NCBI RefSeq assembly: GCF_014284365.1
Contig: NZ_JACOGG010000014.1
Span: forward strand, 47,695-111,694
Source of the DNA: Cognatundibacterium rugosum
Lineage (GTDB): Bacteria > Pseudomonadota > Gammaproteobacteria > Burkholderiales > Burkholderiaceae_D
DNA: 64,000 nt
Reading direction: 5' to 3'
The position numbers and the translations under genes were made by a program. Of this stretch, positions 29,311 to 37,415 are shown one piece after another. The notes below the pieces were generated by a model. The model saw only the letters and a list, made by a program, of their open reading frames with translations. It made no database searches and was not told the origin of the DNA. How positions within the stretch are numbered: the stretch's first letter is position 1; each line of letters begins with the position of its first letter.

Positions 29311-29349
29311 AAATAAAAAACCCACCGTTATTGCTAACGATGGGTTTTT
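29311..29349 (-). terminator. Rho-independent terminator downstream of tRNA-Thr
   Basis: On the minus strand a stem of ten pairs with one C-A mismatch (CCCATCGTTA / TAACGGTGGG, loop GCAA) is followed by TTTTTTATTTT. It starts 3 nt after the tRNA 3' end. Confidence 0.9.
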
Positions 29350-29351
29350 AT

Positions 29352-29427
29352 TGGTGCCGGCTGCCGGAATCGAACTGGCTACCTGATGATTACAAGTCAA
29401 CTGCTCTACCAAGTGAGCTAAGCCGGC
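29352..29427 (-). tRNA. tRNA-Thr (anticodon TGT)
   Basis: A 76-nt gene with encoded CCA. Standard numbering fits without insertions and puts TGT at positions 34-36 (nt 29394-29392). The acceptor stem (7 bp, GCCGGCT) and D stem (GCTC/GAGC) pair fully. The anticodon stem has a T28-T42 mismatch and the T stem an A52-C62 mismatch. Position 15 is C instead of a purine, opposite A48. These departures from the usual tRNA-Thr sequence suggest a diverged or degenerate copy. A terminator follows directly. Confidence 0.9.
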
Positions 29428-29480
29428 GAAAATCGTTTCGACCATTGCTACATTTTACTGCAGCAGTTCCGAAGACACGT

Positions 29481-29486
29481 ATTATA
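29481..29486 (-). promoter_or_regulatory. Candidate -10 box of the tRNA-Thr gene
   Basis: TATAAT on the minus strand, between the sspB stop and the tRNA, about 54 nt upstream of the tRNA 5' end. No clear -35 at 17 bp. Confidence 0.4.
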
Positions 29487-29488
29487 GG

Positions 29489-29962
29489 CTACTTTATGAT
29501 TTTTAGCGAGGGTTTTCCCGGTTTTTTTTGTTCTTTTTCTGTTTCTGCAGCAGATTCGGTGTTCTCGCCGGTATTGACTGATGCCAATCCAAGTCCTGAA
29601 CGCGGCCGTTGTTCCTGCTCATCCGGCTCATTGGCTTCTGGCGCGTCGTCGAGTGATACTTCGAATGCCATGCCCTGACCGTTTTCGCTGGCATAGACCG
29701 CAATGACATTGCCGACCGGTACGTGAATCTCACGCGATACCCCACCGAAGCGGGCTTTGAAACTCACTGCGTCATTGTCCATTTTCAAGCTACTGGTTGC
29801 GCCGAAGCTGATGTTCAGCACGATTTCGCCATTGCGTACAAACTCCATAGGCACTTGTACGCCAGCTGCGACTTTGACCGCCATATACGGTGTATAGCCA
29901 TTATCGGTGCACCATTCGTAAATTGCCCGCATGAAATACGGCTTGGTTGAAGTTTCCTGCAT
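29489..29962 (-). CDS. sspB: ClpXP protease specificity-enhancing factor SspB
   Basis: A 157-aa adaptor that binds ssrA-tagged proteins and delivers them to ClpXP. The folded domain starts TKPYFMRAIYEWCTDNGYTPYMAVKV and contains FGATSSLKMDNDAVSFKARFGG, both SspB signatures. A flexible acidic/Lys-rich linker (about 110-145) leads to the C-terminal ClpX-binding tail (GKPSLKIIK, matching the RGGRPALRVVK-like consensus). The frame extends upstream to 30004, but MQETSTKPY at 29962 is the family start, with AGGT about nine bases before it. It lies downstream of sspA, separated by a terminator and a 98-bp inverted-repeat element. Confidence 0.95.
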   Translation of the reverse strand: MQETSTKPYFMRAIYEWCTDNGYTPYMAVKVAAGVQVPMEFVRNGEIVLNISFGATSSLKMDNDAVSFKARFGGVSREIHVPVGNVIAVYASENGQGMAFEVSLDDAPEANEPDEQEQRPRSGLGLASVNTGENTESAAETEKEQKKPGKPSLKIIK

Positions 29963-29993
29963 CTGTAGTACCTGCTTAATTTGATATAAATAA

Positions 29994-30091
29994 GACTTAC
30001 GCAAAACCGCCCCAGCTGCGTTATGGCTCCTTGTCGTACTATGCGTACTGCCTGCGTCGCCATGCCTTGCTGTGACAATTTTGCGTAAGTC
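29994..30091. repeat. 98-bp element with 13-bp perfect terminal inverted repeats
   Basis: GACTTACGCAAAA (29994-30006) and its exact reverse complement (30079-30091) enclose 72 bp. The interior includes a GTACTATGCGTAC partial palindrome. It lies between sspB and the sspA terminator, 31 bp upstream of the sspB ATG. It has MITE-like dimensions and codes for nothing recognisable. No target-site duplication is obvious. Confidence 0.7.
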
Positions 30092-30150
30092 CTAACGAGT
30101 GAAACAAAGAATCCGGGAACAAAGATTCTGATAGTCAGAAATTTTGCCAC

Positions 30151-30190
30151 AAAAAGTTAAGGCTGACTTTAGAAAAAAGTCAGCCTTAAC
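30151..30190 (-). terminator. Rho-independent terminator after sspA
   Basis: A 14-bp perfect stem, GTTAAGGCTGACTT (30156-30169) with its complement (30177-30190) and a 7-nt loop, is followed on the minus strand by TTTTT. It begins 27 bp after the sspA stop, so sspB needs read-through or its own promoter. Confidence 0.92.
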
Positions 30191-30216
30191 ATATTTCACA
30201 TCCTGACCAGCCCTGA

Positions 30217-30828
30217 TTAACGGCGCATCACTTTCTCGGATGGCGTCAATGCCTCGATGTAAGCCGGGCGCGAGAAAATGCGTTCAGCATATTTCATGAT
30301 AGGCGCAGCGGTTTTGGACAATTCAATGCCGTAGTGATCCAGACGCCACAACAAAGGCGCAACCGCCACGTCCAGCATAGAAAACTCTTCGCCCAGCATG
30401 TATTTATTTTTGATAAACAATGGAGCGAGCTGAGTCAGGCGGTCACGAATCTCGGCACGTGCTTTATCTTGTGCCTTGGCGGATGTCGTGCTCTTGTCGT
30501 TTTCCAGCGTATGCACGTGAACGAACAGCTCTTTTTCGAAGTTGAACAGCATCAGACGTGCACGCGCACGTTGCAGCGGATCAGCCGGCATCAGTTGCGG
30601 ATGCGGGAAACGTTCATCAATATATTCATTGATGATGTTGGATTCGTAGAGTATCAGTTCACGTTCGACCAGGATAGGCACCTGACCATAAGGATTCATG
30701 GTCGAAATATCTTCCGGTTTGTTGAACAAATCAACATCACGGATTTCGAAATCCATGCCTTTTTCAAACAAGACCAGACGGCAACGCTGAGAAAATGGGC
30801 AAGTTGTACCCGAATAGAGAACCATCAT
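30217..30828 (-). CDS. sspA: Stringent starvation protein A (GST-fold)
   Basis: A 203-aa cytosolic protein with an N-terminal thioredoxin-like GST domain (MVLYSGTTCPFSQRCRLVLFEKG, about 1-80) and a C-terminal helical GST domain. The segment NPYGQVPILVERELILYESNIINEYIDERFPHP is the SspA/GST signature. SspA binds RNA polymerase and affects stress gene expression in other bacteria. Two adjacent ATG codons start it, with AAGGA eight bases upstream. Gene order petABC-sspA-sspB is typical of betaproteobacteria. Confidence 0.96.
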   Translation of the reverse strand: MMVLYSGTTCPFSQRCRLVLFEKGMDFEIRDVDLFNKPEDISTMNPYGQVPILVERELILYESNIINEYIDERFPHPQLMPADPLQRARARLMLFNFEKELFVHVHTLENDKSTTSAKAQDKARAEIRDRLTQLAPLFIKNKYMLGEEFSMLDVAVAPLLWRLDHYGIELSKTAAPIMKYAERIFSRPAYIEALTPSEKVMRR

Positions 30829-30941
30829 TTTTATAGTTCCTTAAAAACGATCAGGGCGAGGCACCTTGACGCACCTCACCCTTGGGATTACTCGTCCGCT
30901 TACGACGGAGAAAAACGGACGATCTGAAAAATTCCTGTCAG

Positions 30942-30959
30942 ATGTGAAACTCTTCACAT
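30942..30959. promoter_or_regulatory. Candidate CRP-family binding site upstream of sspA
   Basis: ATGTGAAACTCTTCACAT is a perfect 7-bp inverted repeat and contains the full CRP core TGTGA-N6-TCACA. It lies in the 148-bp petC-sspA spacer, 115 bp before the sspA ATG. A CTGACA -35-like hexamer abuts it on the minus strand (30941-30936), which would put the site near -45 for sspA transcription. The -10 is poor, consistent with activator dependence. Confidence 0.5.
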
Positions 30960-30976
30960 TGACAAGATACATGCAA

Positions 30977-31741
30977 TTATTTGACCTCTTTCCAGATGGA
31001 AGCGTTCAAACGCCATGCAAGTGTCGCTAAAACTGCCATGAAAATCAAGACTACTACCCCAAGACGCTTGCGGATATTTTGGGCAGGTTCGCCCATCCAT
31101 TGCAAATATGCAACCAAATCACCCACAGCATTGTCATATTCGGCAGCGCTTAATTTACCAGCCGCGACAGTTTCAAAACCACTGAATTTGTGTACCGATT
31201 TGGATGCATCATGTGCATCTTTTTCTTCTACAAATTTCGCAGTGCGAACACCTTGCAATTCCCATAAAACATGTGGCATACCCACATTCGGGAAGACCAG
31301 ATTATTCCAGCCGGTAGGACGGGACTCATCTTTGTAGTAGGTGCGCAGATAAGTATACAACCAATCTGCACCGGTTCCTGCTTCAGATGCTTTTGCTCTT
31401 GCGATCACGGATAAGTCCGGCGGTACTGCACCAAACCAGGCCTTTGCATCCTTGGCTGACAGGGTGTTTTTCATCAGATCACCCACTTTTTCTCCTGTGA
31501 ACAAGAGGTTTTGCTTGATCTGATCTTCTGTCAGGCCGATATCGCGCAGGCGATTGTAACGCATTGCGGACGCTGAGTGGCAGTTGAGGCAGTAGTTAAC
31601 GAACAGTTTGGCACCATTTTGCAGAGCTGCCATATCTGTTGTACGGTCCGGCGCCTTATCCAAAGGATGGGTGGCACCGCTTGCGAACGCTAATGCTGGA
31701 ACCAAAGCAACAGCAGCGATCAGTTTTTTAAGTAATTTCAT
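30977..31741 (-). CDS. petC: Ubiquinol-cytochrome c reductase, cytochrome c1 subunit
   Basis: A 254-aa bc1 subunit that passes electrons from the Rieske protein to soluble cytochrome c. It has a Sec signal (about 1-21), the haem c motif Cys51-Leu-Asn-Cys54-His55, an axial Met in NVGMPHVLWE, and a C-terminal membrane anchor (GVVVLIFMAVLATLAW). The short betaproteobacterial form carries a single haem. It follows petB by 25 bp. Confidence 0.96.
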   Translation of the reverse strand: MKLLKKLIAAVALVPALAFASGATHPLDKAPDRTTDMAALQNGAKLFVNYCLNCHSASAMRYNRLRDIGLTEDQIKQNLLFTGEKVGDLMKNTLSAKDAKAWFGAVPPDLSVIARAKASEAGTGADWLYTYLRTYYKDESRPTGWNNLVFPNVGMPHVLWELQGVRTAKFVEEKDAHDASKSVHKFSGFETVAAGKLSAAEYDNAVGDLVAYLQWMGEPAQNIRKRLGVVVLIFMAVLATLAWRLNASIWKEVK

Positions 31742-31766
31742 GCTAATTCGTCCTCGCTTAGTTGAC

Positions 31767-33176
31767 TTAGTGAGCGCTGAAAGTCACACGCTTCGGTACA
31801 GGCTTGAATGTACCCATCGCACTCCACCATGGCATCAACAGGAAGAAGCCGTAGTAAATCACTGCACAAACCTGCGACACACGTTCGCCTGTCGGTGACG
31901 GTGCCTGCACACCGAGGTAGCCCAGGATCACAAAAGCAATCGCGAAGATGATGTACACATACTTGTGCCAGTCTGGGCGATAGCGTATCGATTTCACTGG
32001 TGACAAATCCAGCCAAGGCAGGAAAGCCAGGATCACAACAGAGCCACCGAACAAGACCACACCCCAGAATTTCGCATCCAGTGCGCCAGGCATCATGCCA
32101 GCGATCGCAACCAGTGCGATACCAGCAATCGCCATTTTGATGACAGTAGGCAGCTTGGTTTTGATGTAAATGAACGCGACATAAGCTGCGATACCGGCCT
32201 GCACTACGTACAGGAATTCCGATGTTGTTGCACGCAGGATCGAGTAGAAAGGCGTGAAATACCAGGTCGGCGCGATATGTGGCGGCGTTTTCAGCGAATC
32301 AGCCGGAATAAAGTTGTTGTATTCAAGGAAGTACCCCCCCATTTCCGGCGCAAAGAATACAACTGCGCTGAACAGCGTCAGGAATACCGTCACACCGAAG
32401 ATATCTTTCGACGAATAATAAGGATGGGATGGGATGCCATCCACCGGATGACCATCAGCACCAATGTTATCCTTGATTTCAATACCGTCAGGATTGTTAG
32501 AGCCAACTTCATGCAGAGCGATCAGATGCGCTGCAACCAGACCCAGCAAGACCAGCGGAATTGCAATCACGTGGAAAGAGAAGAAACGGTTCAATGTTGC
32601 ATCCGACACCACGTAATCACCACGGATCCACAAAGACAGATCAGGGCCGATGAAAGGAATTGCACCAAACAGATTCACAATCACCTGTGCGCCCCAATAA
32701 GACATCTGCCCCCAAGGTAACAGGTAACCGAAGAACGCCTCTGCCATCAGACACAGGAAAATCGCGAAACCAAACAACCAGATCAGTTCACGCGGCTTAC
32801 GGTAGGAACCATACATGAAGGCACGGGCCATATGCAGGTAGACCACGATAAAGAAAGCCGAAGCACCGGTAGAGTGCATATAACGCACTAACCAGCCCCA
32901 GGGCACATCACGCATGATGTATTCCACCGATGCGAATGCCAGATTTGCATCGGGTTTGTAATGCATGACTAGGAAAATACCGGTCACGATCTGAATCACC
33001 AGCACCAGCATCGCCAATGAGCCAAAGATGTACCAGAAATTGAAATTTTTCGGTGCGTAGTATTTACCCCACTGATCATTCCACAGCTTGGTCAGCGGGA
33101 AGCGGGAATCAACCCAGTTCAGTGCGTGTTCAGCTGCAGACGCATCCGCAGGCAGTTTTTTCTCAACAAATGCCAT
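31767..33176 (-). CDS. petB: Ubiquinol-cytochrome c reductase, cytochrome b subunit
   Basis: A 469-aa integral subunit with two b haems and both quinone sites. Haem-ligand helices are seen in MHSTGASAFFIVVYLHMARA and SFHVIAIPLVLLGLVAAHLIALH. The Qo-site PEWY loop reads TWYFTPFYSILRA here: the P/W/Y framework is present, with Pro-Thr-Trp-Tyr in place of Pro-Glu-Trp-Tyr. The C-terminal part adds membrane helices, as in bacterial forms longer than mitochondrial cytochrome b. It lies 2 bp after petA. Confidence 0.96.
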   Translation of the reverse strand: MAFVEKKLPADASAAEHALNWVDSRFPLTKLWNDQWGKYYAPKNFNFWYIFGSLAMLVLVIQIVTGIFLVMHYKPDANLAFASVEYIMRDVPWGWLVRYMHSTGASAFFIVVYLHMARAFMYGSYRKPRELIWLFGFAIFLCLMAEAFFGYLLPWGQMSYWGAQVIVNLFGAIPFIGPDLSLWIRGDYVVSDATLNRFFSFHVIAIPLVLLGLVAAHLIALHEVGSNNPDGIEIKDNIGADGHPVDGIPSHPYYSSKDIFGVTVFLTLFSAVVFFAPEMGGYFLEYNNFIPADSLKTPPHIAPTWYFTPFYSILRATTSEFLYVVQAGIAAYVAFIYIKTKLPTVIKMAIAGIALVAIAGMMPGALDAKFWGVVLFGGSVVILAFLPWLDLSPVKSIRYRPDWHKYVYIIFAIAFVILGYLGVQAPSPTGERVSQVCAVIYYGFFLLMPWWSAMGTFKPVPKRVTFSAH

Positions 33177-33178
33177 GA

Positions 33179-33793
33179 TTACGCCTCACCTTTCTCATCT
33201 TTACCAATCAGTATCTTGGTGTCCGACAGGAACATATGGCGCGGCACATCCAGATTTTGCGGGGCTGGTTTATTTTTGAATACGCGACCAGCCAGATCGA
33301 ACGTAGAGCCATGGCATGGGCATAAGAAGCCACCTTGCCAGTCATCTGGCAACGATGCCTGGGCACCAGCCTGGAACTTGGAACTTGGGGAGCAACCGAG
33401 ATGGGAACAAATGCCGACTGTCACCAGAATTTCCGGATGTTCTTTGCGGGAGCGGCTTTGCTTATCGCAATACTCCGGCATATCCATGGTGTAAGGCTTA
33501 TTGGATTGCGGATCAGCAACTTTATCTTCGGTCTTGGCCAGACTGGCCAACATTTCCGGTGTCCGCTTCAGAATCCAGACTGGCTTACCACGCCACTCCA
33601 CCGTTGTCATTTCACCGGATTTCAAAGCGGAAATATCCACTTCTACCGGCGCACCAGCCGCTTTCGCGCGCTCTGATGGCTGGAACGTGCTTACCAATGC
33701 TCCCGCCGTAGCCAAGCCCGCCACGCCACCTGCCGCGCAAGTGGCGACGAGCAAACCGCGGCGGCCAGAATCGACCTGCTTTTCGTTACTCAT
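33179..33793 (-). CDS. petA: Ubiquinol-cytochrome c reductase, Rieske iron-sulfur subunit
   Basis: A 204-aa subunit carrying a [2Fe-2S] cluster ligated by two Cys and two His, in GICSHLGCSP (box 1) and LCPCHGSTFDLAGRV (box 2); the extra Cys in each box form the disulfide. The N-terminus DSGRRGLLVATCAAGG is a twin-arginine leader and membrane anchor, so export should need the Tat system encoded at 37.4-39.0 kb. It is the first gene of petABC. Confidence 0.97.
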   Translation of the reverse strand: MSNEKQVDSGRRGLLVATCAAGGVAGLATAGALVSTFQPSERAKAAGAPVEVDISALKSGEMTTVEWRGKPVWILKRTPEMLASLAKTEDKVADPQSNKPYTMDMPEYCDKQSRSRKEHPEILVTVGICSHLGCSPSSKFQAGAQASLPDDWQGGFLCPCHGSTFDLAGRVFKNKPAPQNLDVPRHMFLSDTKILIGKDEKGEA

Positions 33794-34272
33794 ACCAACC
33801 CCAATCTGTCAAAAGTCAAAACCCGACGACTAGAACTCATTTCATCAATACGAGTCGGAGGTCACCCCTCCGGGAACTGACACTGTCTGCACCGGTAAAA
33901 CCTGTGCAGACATGCCAGACAATCCGTTTTTTGAGTCGCGCACAACAACAGACACAAATGTCCCGAATTGCCTTATCCGCACCCACAGCTACGGATGAAA
34001 TAAGCTCTAACTTCTAGCAACCTTAAATTATAAAGTAGCGGAATATGGTTTTAAAGCAAAAGATCCCCAAACAACAAAAATACGCGATTTTTTAAACATT
34101 TTCACTGTTTTTTGACATATTTGGATGCAAAAATGCGAAAAATGTGTTTATTCGGTATTTTCGGGAAAACATCATTAACAATGTCTTTGCGCCAATTTTA
34201 CTGCTTGCACTTTAGAATACATCTGTCCGCAAAATCGTGGCATAACTATTAATGAAAAAAGGGAGTTTTTTT
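33794..34272. other. Intergenic region between petA and mscL, no gene seen
   Basis: 479 bp, AT-rich towards mscL. Near petA it holds two clean inverted repeats: CGGAGG-N5-CCTCCG (33856-33872) and GTCTGCAC-N11-GTGCAGAC (33885-33911). Both would lie in the petA leader or promoter region, and may be regulatory. The middle (34020-34200) has A/T runs and no convincing coding frame or -35/-10 pair. The divergent promoters of petA and mscL must lie here. Confidence 0.6.
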
Positions 34273-34695
34273 ATGAGTATGATGCAAGAATTTAAGGCAT
34301 TTGCAGCCAAAGGTAATGTCATCGATCTGGCCGTCGGTGTGATCATCGGTGCTGCTTTCGGTAAGATTGTGGACTCATTGGTGGGAGATATTGTGATGCC
34401 AGCCATTACCCGTTTGCTGGGTGGCGGGTTGGATTTTTCTAACTATTACTTGCCGTTGAACGGACAGGGTACGCAACTGGCGCTGGCAGAAGCCAAGAAA
34501 TTAGGCGGCGTTATTGCCTATGGTAACTTCATCACTGTTACCGTGAATTTCCTGATACTGGCCTTTGTCATTTTCCAGATGGTCCGCCTGTTCAATAAAA
34601 TGAAAAAGGATGAACCGGTAGCTGCGCCAGCCCCAGTTGTGACGCCGGAAGATGTGTTGTTATTACGCGAAATTCGCGATGCATTGAAAAAATAA
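34273..34695 (+). CDS. mscL: Large-conductance mechanosensitive channel
   Basis: A 140-aa inner-membrane channel that opens under osmotic down-shock. It has the N-terminal amphipathic helix ([15 protein letters not shown]), pore helix TM1 ([28 protein letters not shown]), TM2 ([24 protein letters not shown]) and a C-terminal helix bundle. The start at 34273 has GGGAG eight bases upstream; an ATG at 34252 would place that site inside the gene. A hairpin follows the gene. Confidence 0.97.
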   Translation: MSMMQEFKAFAAKGNVIDLAVGVIIGAAFGKIVDSLVGDIVMPAITRLLGGGLDFSNYYLPLNGQGTQLALAEAKKLGGVIAYGNFITVTVNFLILAFVIFQMVRLFNKMKKDEPVAAPAPVVTPEDVLLLREIRDALKK

Positions 34696-34721
34696 CTGAG
34701 TTGGTAATTTGTCTCCGTCAA

Positions 34722-34754
34722 GCAACAGCCAGCACCTTTTGTCGCTGGCTGTTG
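34722..34754. terminator. Hairpin after mscL
   Basis: An 11-bp stem CAACAGCCAGC (34723-34733) / GCTGGCTGTTG (34744-34754) with a 10-nt loop lies between convergent mscL and the Nif3-like gene. There is only a short T-rich tail, so termination may be partial. Confidence 0.6.
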
Positions 34755-34786
34755 TTGCTTCGGGGCCAACTATCGCGCCCCGCACA

Positions 34787-35554
34787 TCAGACCGGATTGT
34801 CGACATCAATAAACTGATGGCTGATGCCAAACTGCTGTGCTATCCAATTGCCCAGCGCCTGTACGCCGTAGCGCTCGGTCGCGTGGTGACCGCAAGCCAG
34901 GTAAGCCACGCCAGTCTCACGTGCCAGATGTACCGTAGGCTCTGAAATTTCCCCAGACAGATAAACGCTGGCACCGGCAGCAACTGCGCGGTCCAACATG
35001 CTGTGTGCCGCACCGCTGCACCAGGCAATTTGACCCAGAGTCTGTTCCGGGTCACCAATCAATAAGGGGGTACGGCCAAGCACAGCAGCAATGTGCTTCT
35101 GCAAGTCCCCCACGGTGCGTAGTGCAGCATCAGCAACCTGCCCCATCCAGCCTATATCGTCATCACCAAAGCGCCCTGTAGGCGTGAAATTCAACAGACG
35201 TGCCAGTTGCGCGTTATTTCCCAGTTCAGAATGACTATCCAGCGGTAAGTGGTAGGCAAACAGACTGATATCGTTTTTCAGCAATAAGGCCAGGCGCTTG
35301 TATTTATGTCCAACCAGGCGCATATCCTCACCACGCCAGAAATAACCGTGATGTACCAGTACTGCATCGGCACCCAGCTCAAGCGCATGCTCCAGCAAAG
35401 CCAGACTCGCCGTGACCCCCGTCACCAGATGCCGGATTTCAGTTCGCCCTTCCACCTGCAAGCCATTTGGGCAATAATCACGGAAACGATTAACTTGCAG
35501 CTCATTTTCCAGTGCTATAGCCAGTTCATCCCGATTCACACTTTTCTTTTCCAT
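34787..35554 (-). CDS. Nif3-like dinuclear metal centre protein
   Basis: A 255-aa member of the NIF3/YbgI family. Metal-site elements are visible: VLVHHGYFWRGED near residue 65-78, and CGHHATERYGVQALGNW near the C-terminus. Family members form hexameric toroids with a two-metal site, and their function is debated (GTP cyclohydrolase I-like, hydrolase). AAGGA lies close before the ATG. Its start is 9 bp from the start of the divergent protease, so each gene's promoter probably lies within the other. Confidence 0.92.
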   Translation of the reverse strand: MEKKSVNRDELAIALENELQVNRFRDYCPNGLQVEGRTEIRHLVTGVTASLALLEHALELGADAVLVHHGYFWRGEDMRLVGHKYKRLALLLKNDISLFAYHLPLDSHSELGNNAQLARLLNFTPTGRFGDDDIGWMGQVADAALRTVGDLQKHIAAVLGRTPLLIGDPEQTLGQIAWCSGAAHSMLDRAVAAGASVYLSGEISEPTVHLARETGVAYLACGHHATERYGVQALGNWIAQQFGISHQFIDVDNPV

Positions 35555-35563
35555 ATCTTCCTT

Positions 35564-36730
35564 ATGCGACGTCTTTGGTTGTTGTTTGCACAGACTGTGA
35601 CTGTTGGTCTGGCGATCTGGTTTATTGTAACCACGCTTAAACCTGATTGGGTACGCTCAGGTTTCAATCCCGCTTCACAAACGCGTATCAGTGCCGGCGT
35701 CACGCTTAAAGAAGCACTGGTCAGTCAGACACCGGCGCAAAATTCTTATCGGGGCGCGGCAGGCAAAGCGATGCCTTCGGTGGTCAATATTTACACCTCA
35801 AAAGAAGCCAGACGCTCGGGCAATCCCTTGCTGAACGACCCCTTCCTGCGCCGTTTTTTCGGCGATCAGCAAGGGCAACGTACAGAGCGCCAGTCCAGTC
35901 TTGGTTCTGGCGTCATTGTCAGCGCTGAAGGCTATATTCTGACTAATAATCACGTGGTTGAGTCCGCAGATGAAATTGAAGTCGCGCTCACCGATGGCAG
36001 AAAAGCACGTGCAAAAGTGGTGGGTACCGATCCCGAGACCGATCTGGCTGTCATCAAAATCGAGATGAGCAACTTACCCGTCATCACCCTCGGCAATTCC
36101 GATCAGGCTCAGGTCGGCGACGTGGTACTCGCGATCGGCAATCCTTTCGGTGTGGGACAAACCGTCACCATGGGTATCGTTTCCGCGCTGGGACGCACCA
36201 ACCTGGCTGACAGCGCATTTCAGAATTTCATTCAAACCGATGCAGCAGTTAACCCAGGAAATTCCGGCGGTGCGCTGGTAGATGCGAATGGCAATCTGCT
36301 GGGGATTAACACAGCGATTTACTCGCAAAACGGCGGCTCGGTAGGGATAGGTTTTGCAATTCCTATTTCCATCGCGCGACAAGTGATGGAGTCCATCATC
36401 AGTCAGGGTCAGGTAGTACGGGGCTGGATCGGTGTAGAGCTGCAGGACATTACGCCCGAACTGGCTGACAGTTTCGGGTTAAAGATGAAATCCGGCGCAA
36501 TCATCACCGGCGTGGTACGCGATGGCCCGGCATTTAAAGCCGGTATGAAACCAGGCGATATTTTGTTGACGGTAGAGGGCAAAAACGTCACCAGCACGAC
36601 TGAGTTACTGAATCTGGTCGCACAACTGAAGCCAGGGAACCATGCGAAGATTAAGGTATTACGGAGTAGCTCCGAGCCGACGCTGGATATCGCGATCGGC
36701 AAACGTCCCGTCCTCAACCGCGAAGAGTAA
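35564..36730 (+). CDS. DegS/DegP-family serine endoprotease with membrane anchor
   Basis: A 388-aa HtrA protease with an N-terminal membrane anchor (about residues 5-26) in place of a cleavable signal. The triad is His in LTNNHVVES, Asp in DPETDLAVIK and Ser in NPGNSGGAL. There is a single PDZ domain (about 290-375), the arrangement of DegS or AlgW. In other species such proteins cut anti-sigma factor RseA when outer-membrane proteins misfold. The frame extends upstream but ATG 35564 starts the anchor; there is no ribosome-binding site. The DUF2461 gene follows after 3 bp. Confidence 0.92.
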   Translation: MRRLWLLFAQTVTVGLAIWFIVTTLKPDWVRSGFNPASQTRISAGVTLKEALVSQTPAQNSYRGAAGKAMPSVVNIYTSKEARRSGNPLLNDPFLRRFFGDQQGQRTERQSSLGSGVIVSAEGYILTNNHVVESADEIEVALTDGRKARAKVVGTDPETDLAVIKIEMSNLPVITLGNSDQAQVGDVVLAIGNPFGVGQTVTMGIVSALGRTNLADSAFQNFIQTDAAVNPGNSGGALVDANGNLLGINTAIYSQNGGSVGIGFAIPISIARQVMESIISQGQVVRGWIGVELQDITPELADSFGLKMKSGAIITGVVRDGPAFKAGMKPGDILLTVEGKNVTSTTELLNLVAQLKPGNHAKIKVLRSSSEPTLDIAIGKRPVLNREE

Positions 36731-36733
36731 GCT

Positions 36734-37402
36734 ATGCACCTGATCGATCTGAAAGCGTATCTGAGCGAACTGGCAGAAAATAATAACCGTGCTTGGTTTG
36801 TTATGAATAAGCCGCGCTACGACATCTTGCGCGCTGAATTTGTACAGCTGGTTACGTCACTGATCACAGAGATCGCTCGCTTTGATCCGGCCATAGCGGG
36901 CTGCGATCCTAAGAAAGCTTTATTCCGGATTAACCGCGATATGCGCTTTTCGCAGGATAAGTCGCCTTACAAAACGACCTTTTCTTCTTCCATCGTTCCA
37001 AATGGCAGAAAAAAGCCCAGCGAAGGTGGTGGTCCGGCCTATTATTTTCAGTTAGATGGGAATGGACGTTTGTTCTTTGCCTGCGGCGAATACATGCCAC
37101 CATCTGACCGCTTGAAAGCGATACGTACGCATATCCTGAATGACAGCGCAGGCTTTCAGTCAGTCCTGGCAGATAAGAAGCTCAAACGGGAATTCGGTAC
37201 CTTGCAAGAAGAAGGTAAACTACAACGCCCACCTAAGGGTTTTGATGCCAGCCACGCACTGATTGAATACATCAAACTCAAGAATTTTATGGTCTGGACT
37301 GAAATCCAGATCGATGGCTGGGACAGCGCCCAGGTGCAGTCCACACTGATCAACGCATTTCAAAGCGCGCAACCGCTGGTGCAGTGGTTACGCGCAGCCT
37401 GA
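36734..37402 (+). CDS. DUF2461 family protein
   Basis: A 222-aa cytosolic protein matching the TIGR02453/DUF2461 family. The signatures are NNRAWFVMNKPRYDILRAEF, the FRINRDMRFSQDKSPYKTTF segment, and GGGPAYYFQLD. The function is unknown. It starts 3 bp after the protease stop, so they form a two-gene operon, and it converges on tatC with a 13-bp gap. Confidence 0.9.
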   Translation: MHLIDLKAYLSELAENNNRAWFVMNKPRYDILRAEFVQLVTSLITEIARFDPAIAGCDPKKALFRINRDMRFSQDKSPYKTTFSSSIVPNGRKKPSEGGGPAYYFQLDGNGRLFFACGEYMPPSDRLKAIRTHILNDSAGFQSVLADKKLKREFGTLQEEGKLQRPPKGFDASHALIEYIKLKNFMVWTEIQIDGWDSAQVQSTLINAFQSAQPLVQWLRAA

Positions 37403-37415
37403 ACCAGCGCTTGAT

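Noticed and set aside
28815..29678. A 287-codon frame on the + strand that crosses the DPP-IV start, the tRNA and sspB.
   Set aside because: It runs through a tRNA gene and its terminator and is antisense to two well-supported genes.
30893..30921. CGTCCG / CGGACG inverted repeat upstream of sspA.
   Set aside because: A 6-bp arm with a 17-nt gap is weak and less convincing than the CRP-like palindrome nearby.
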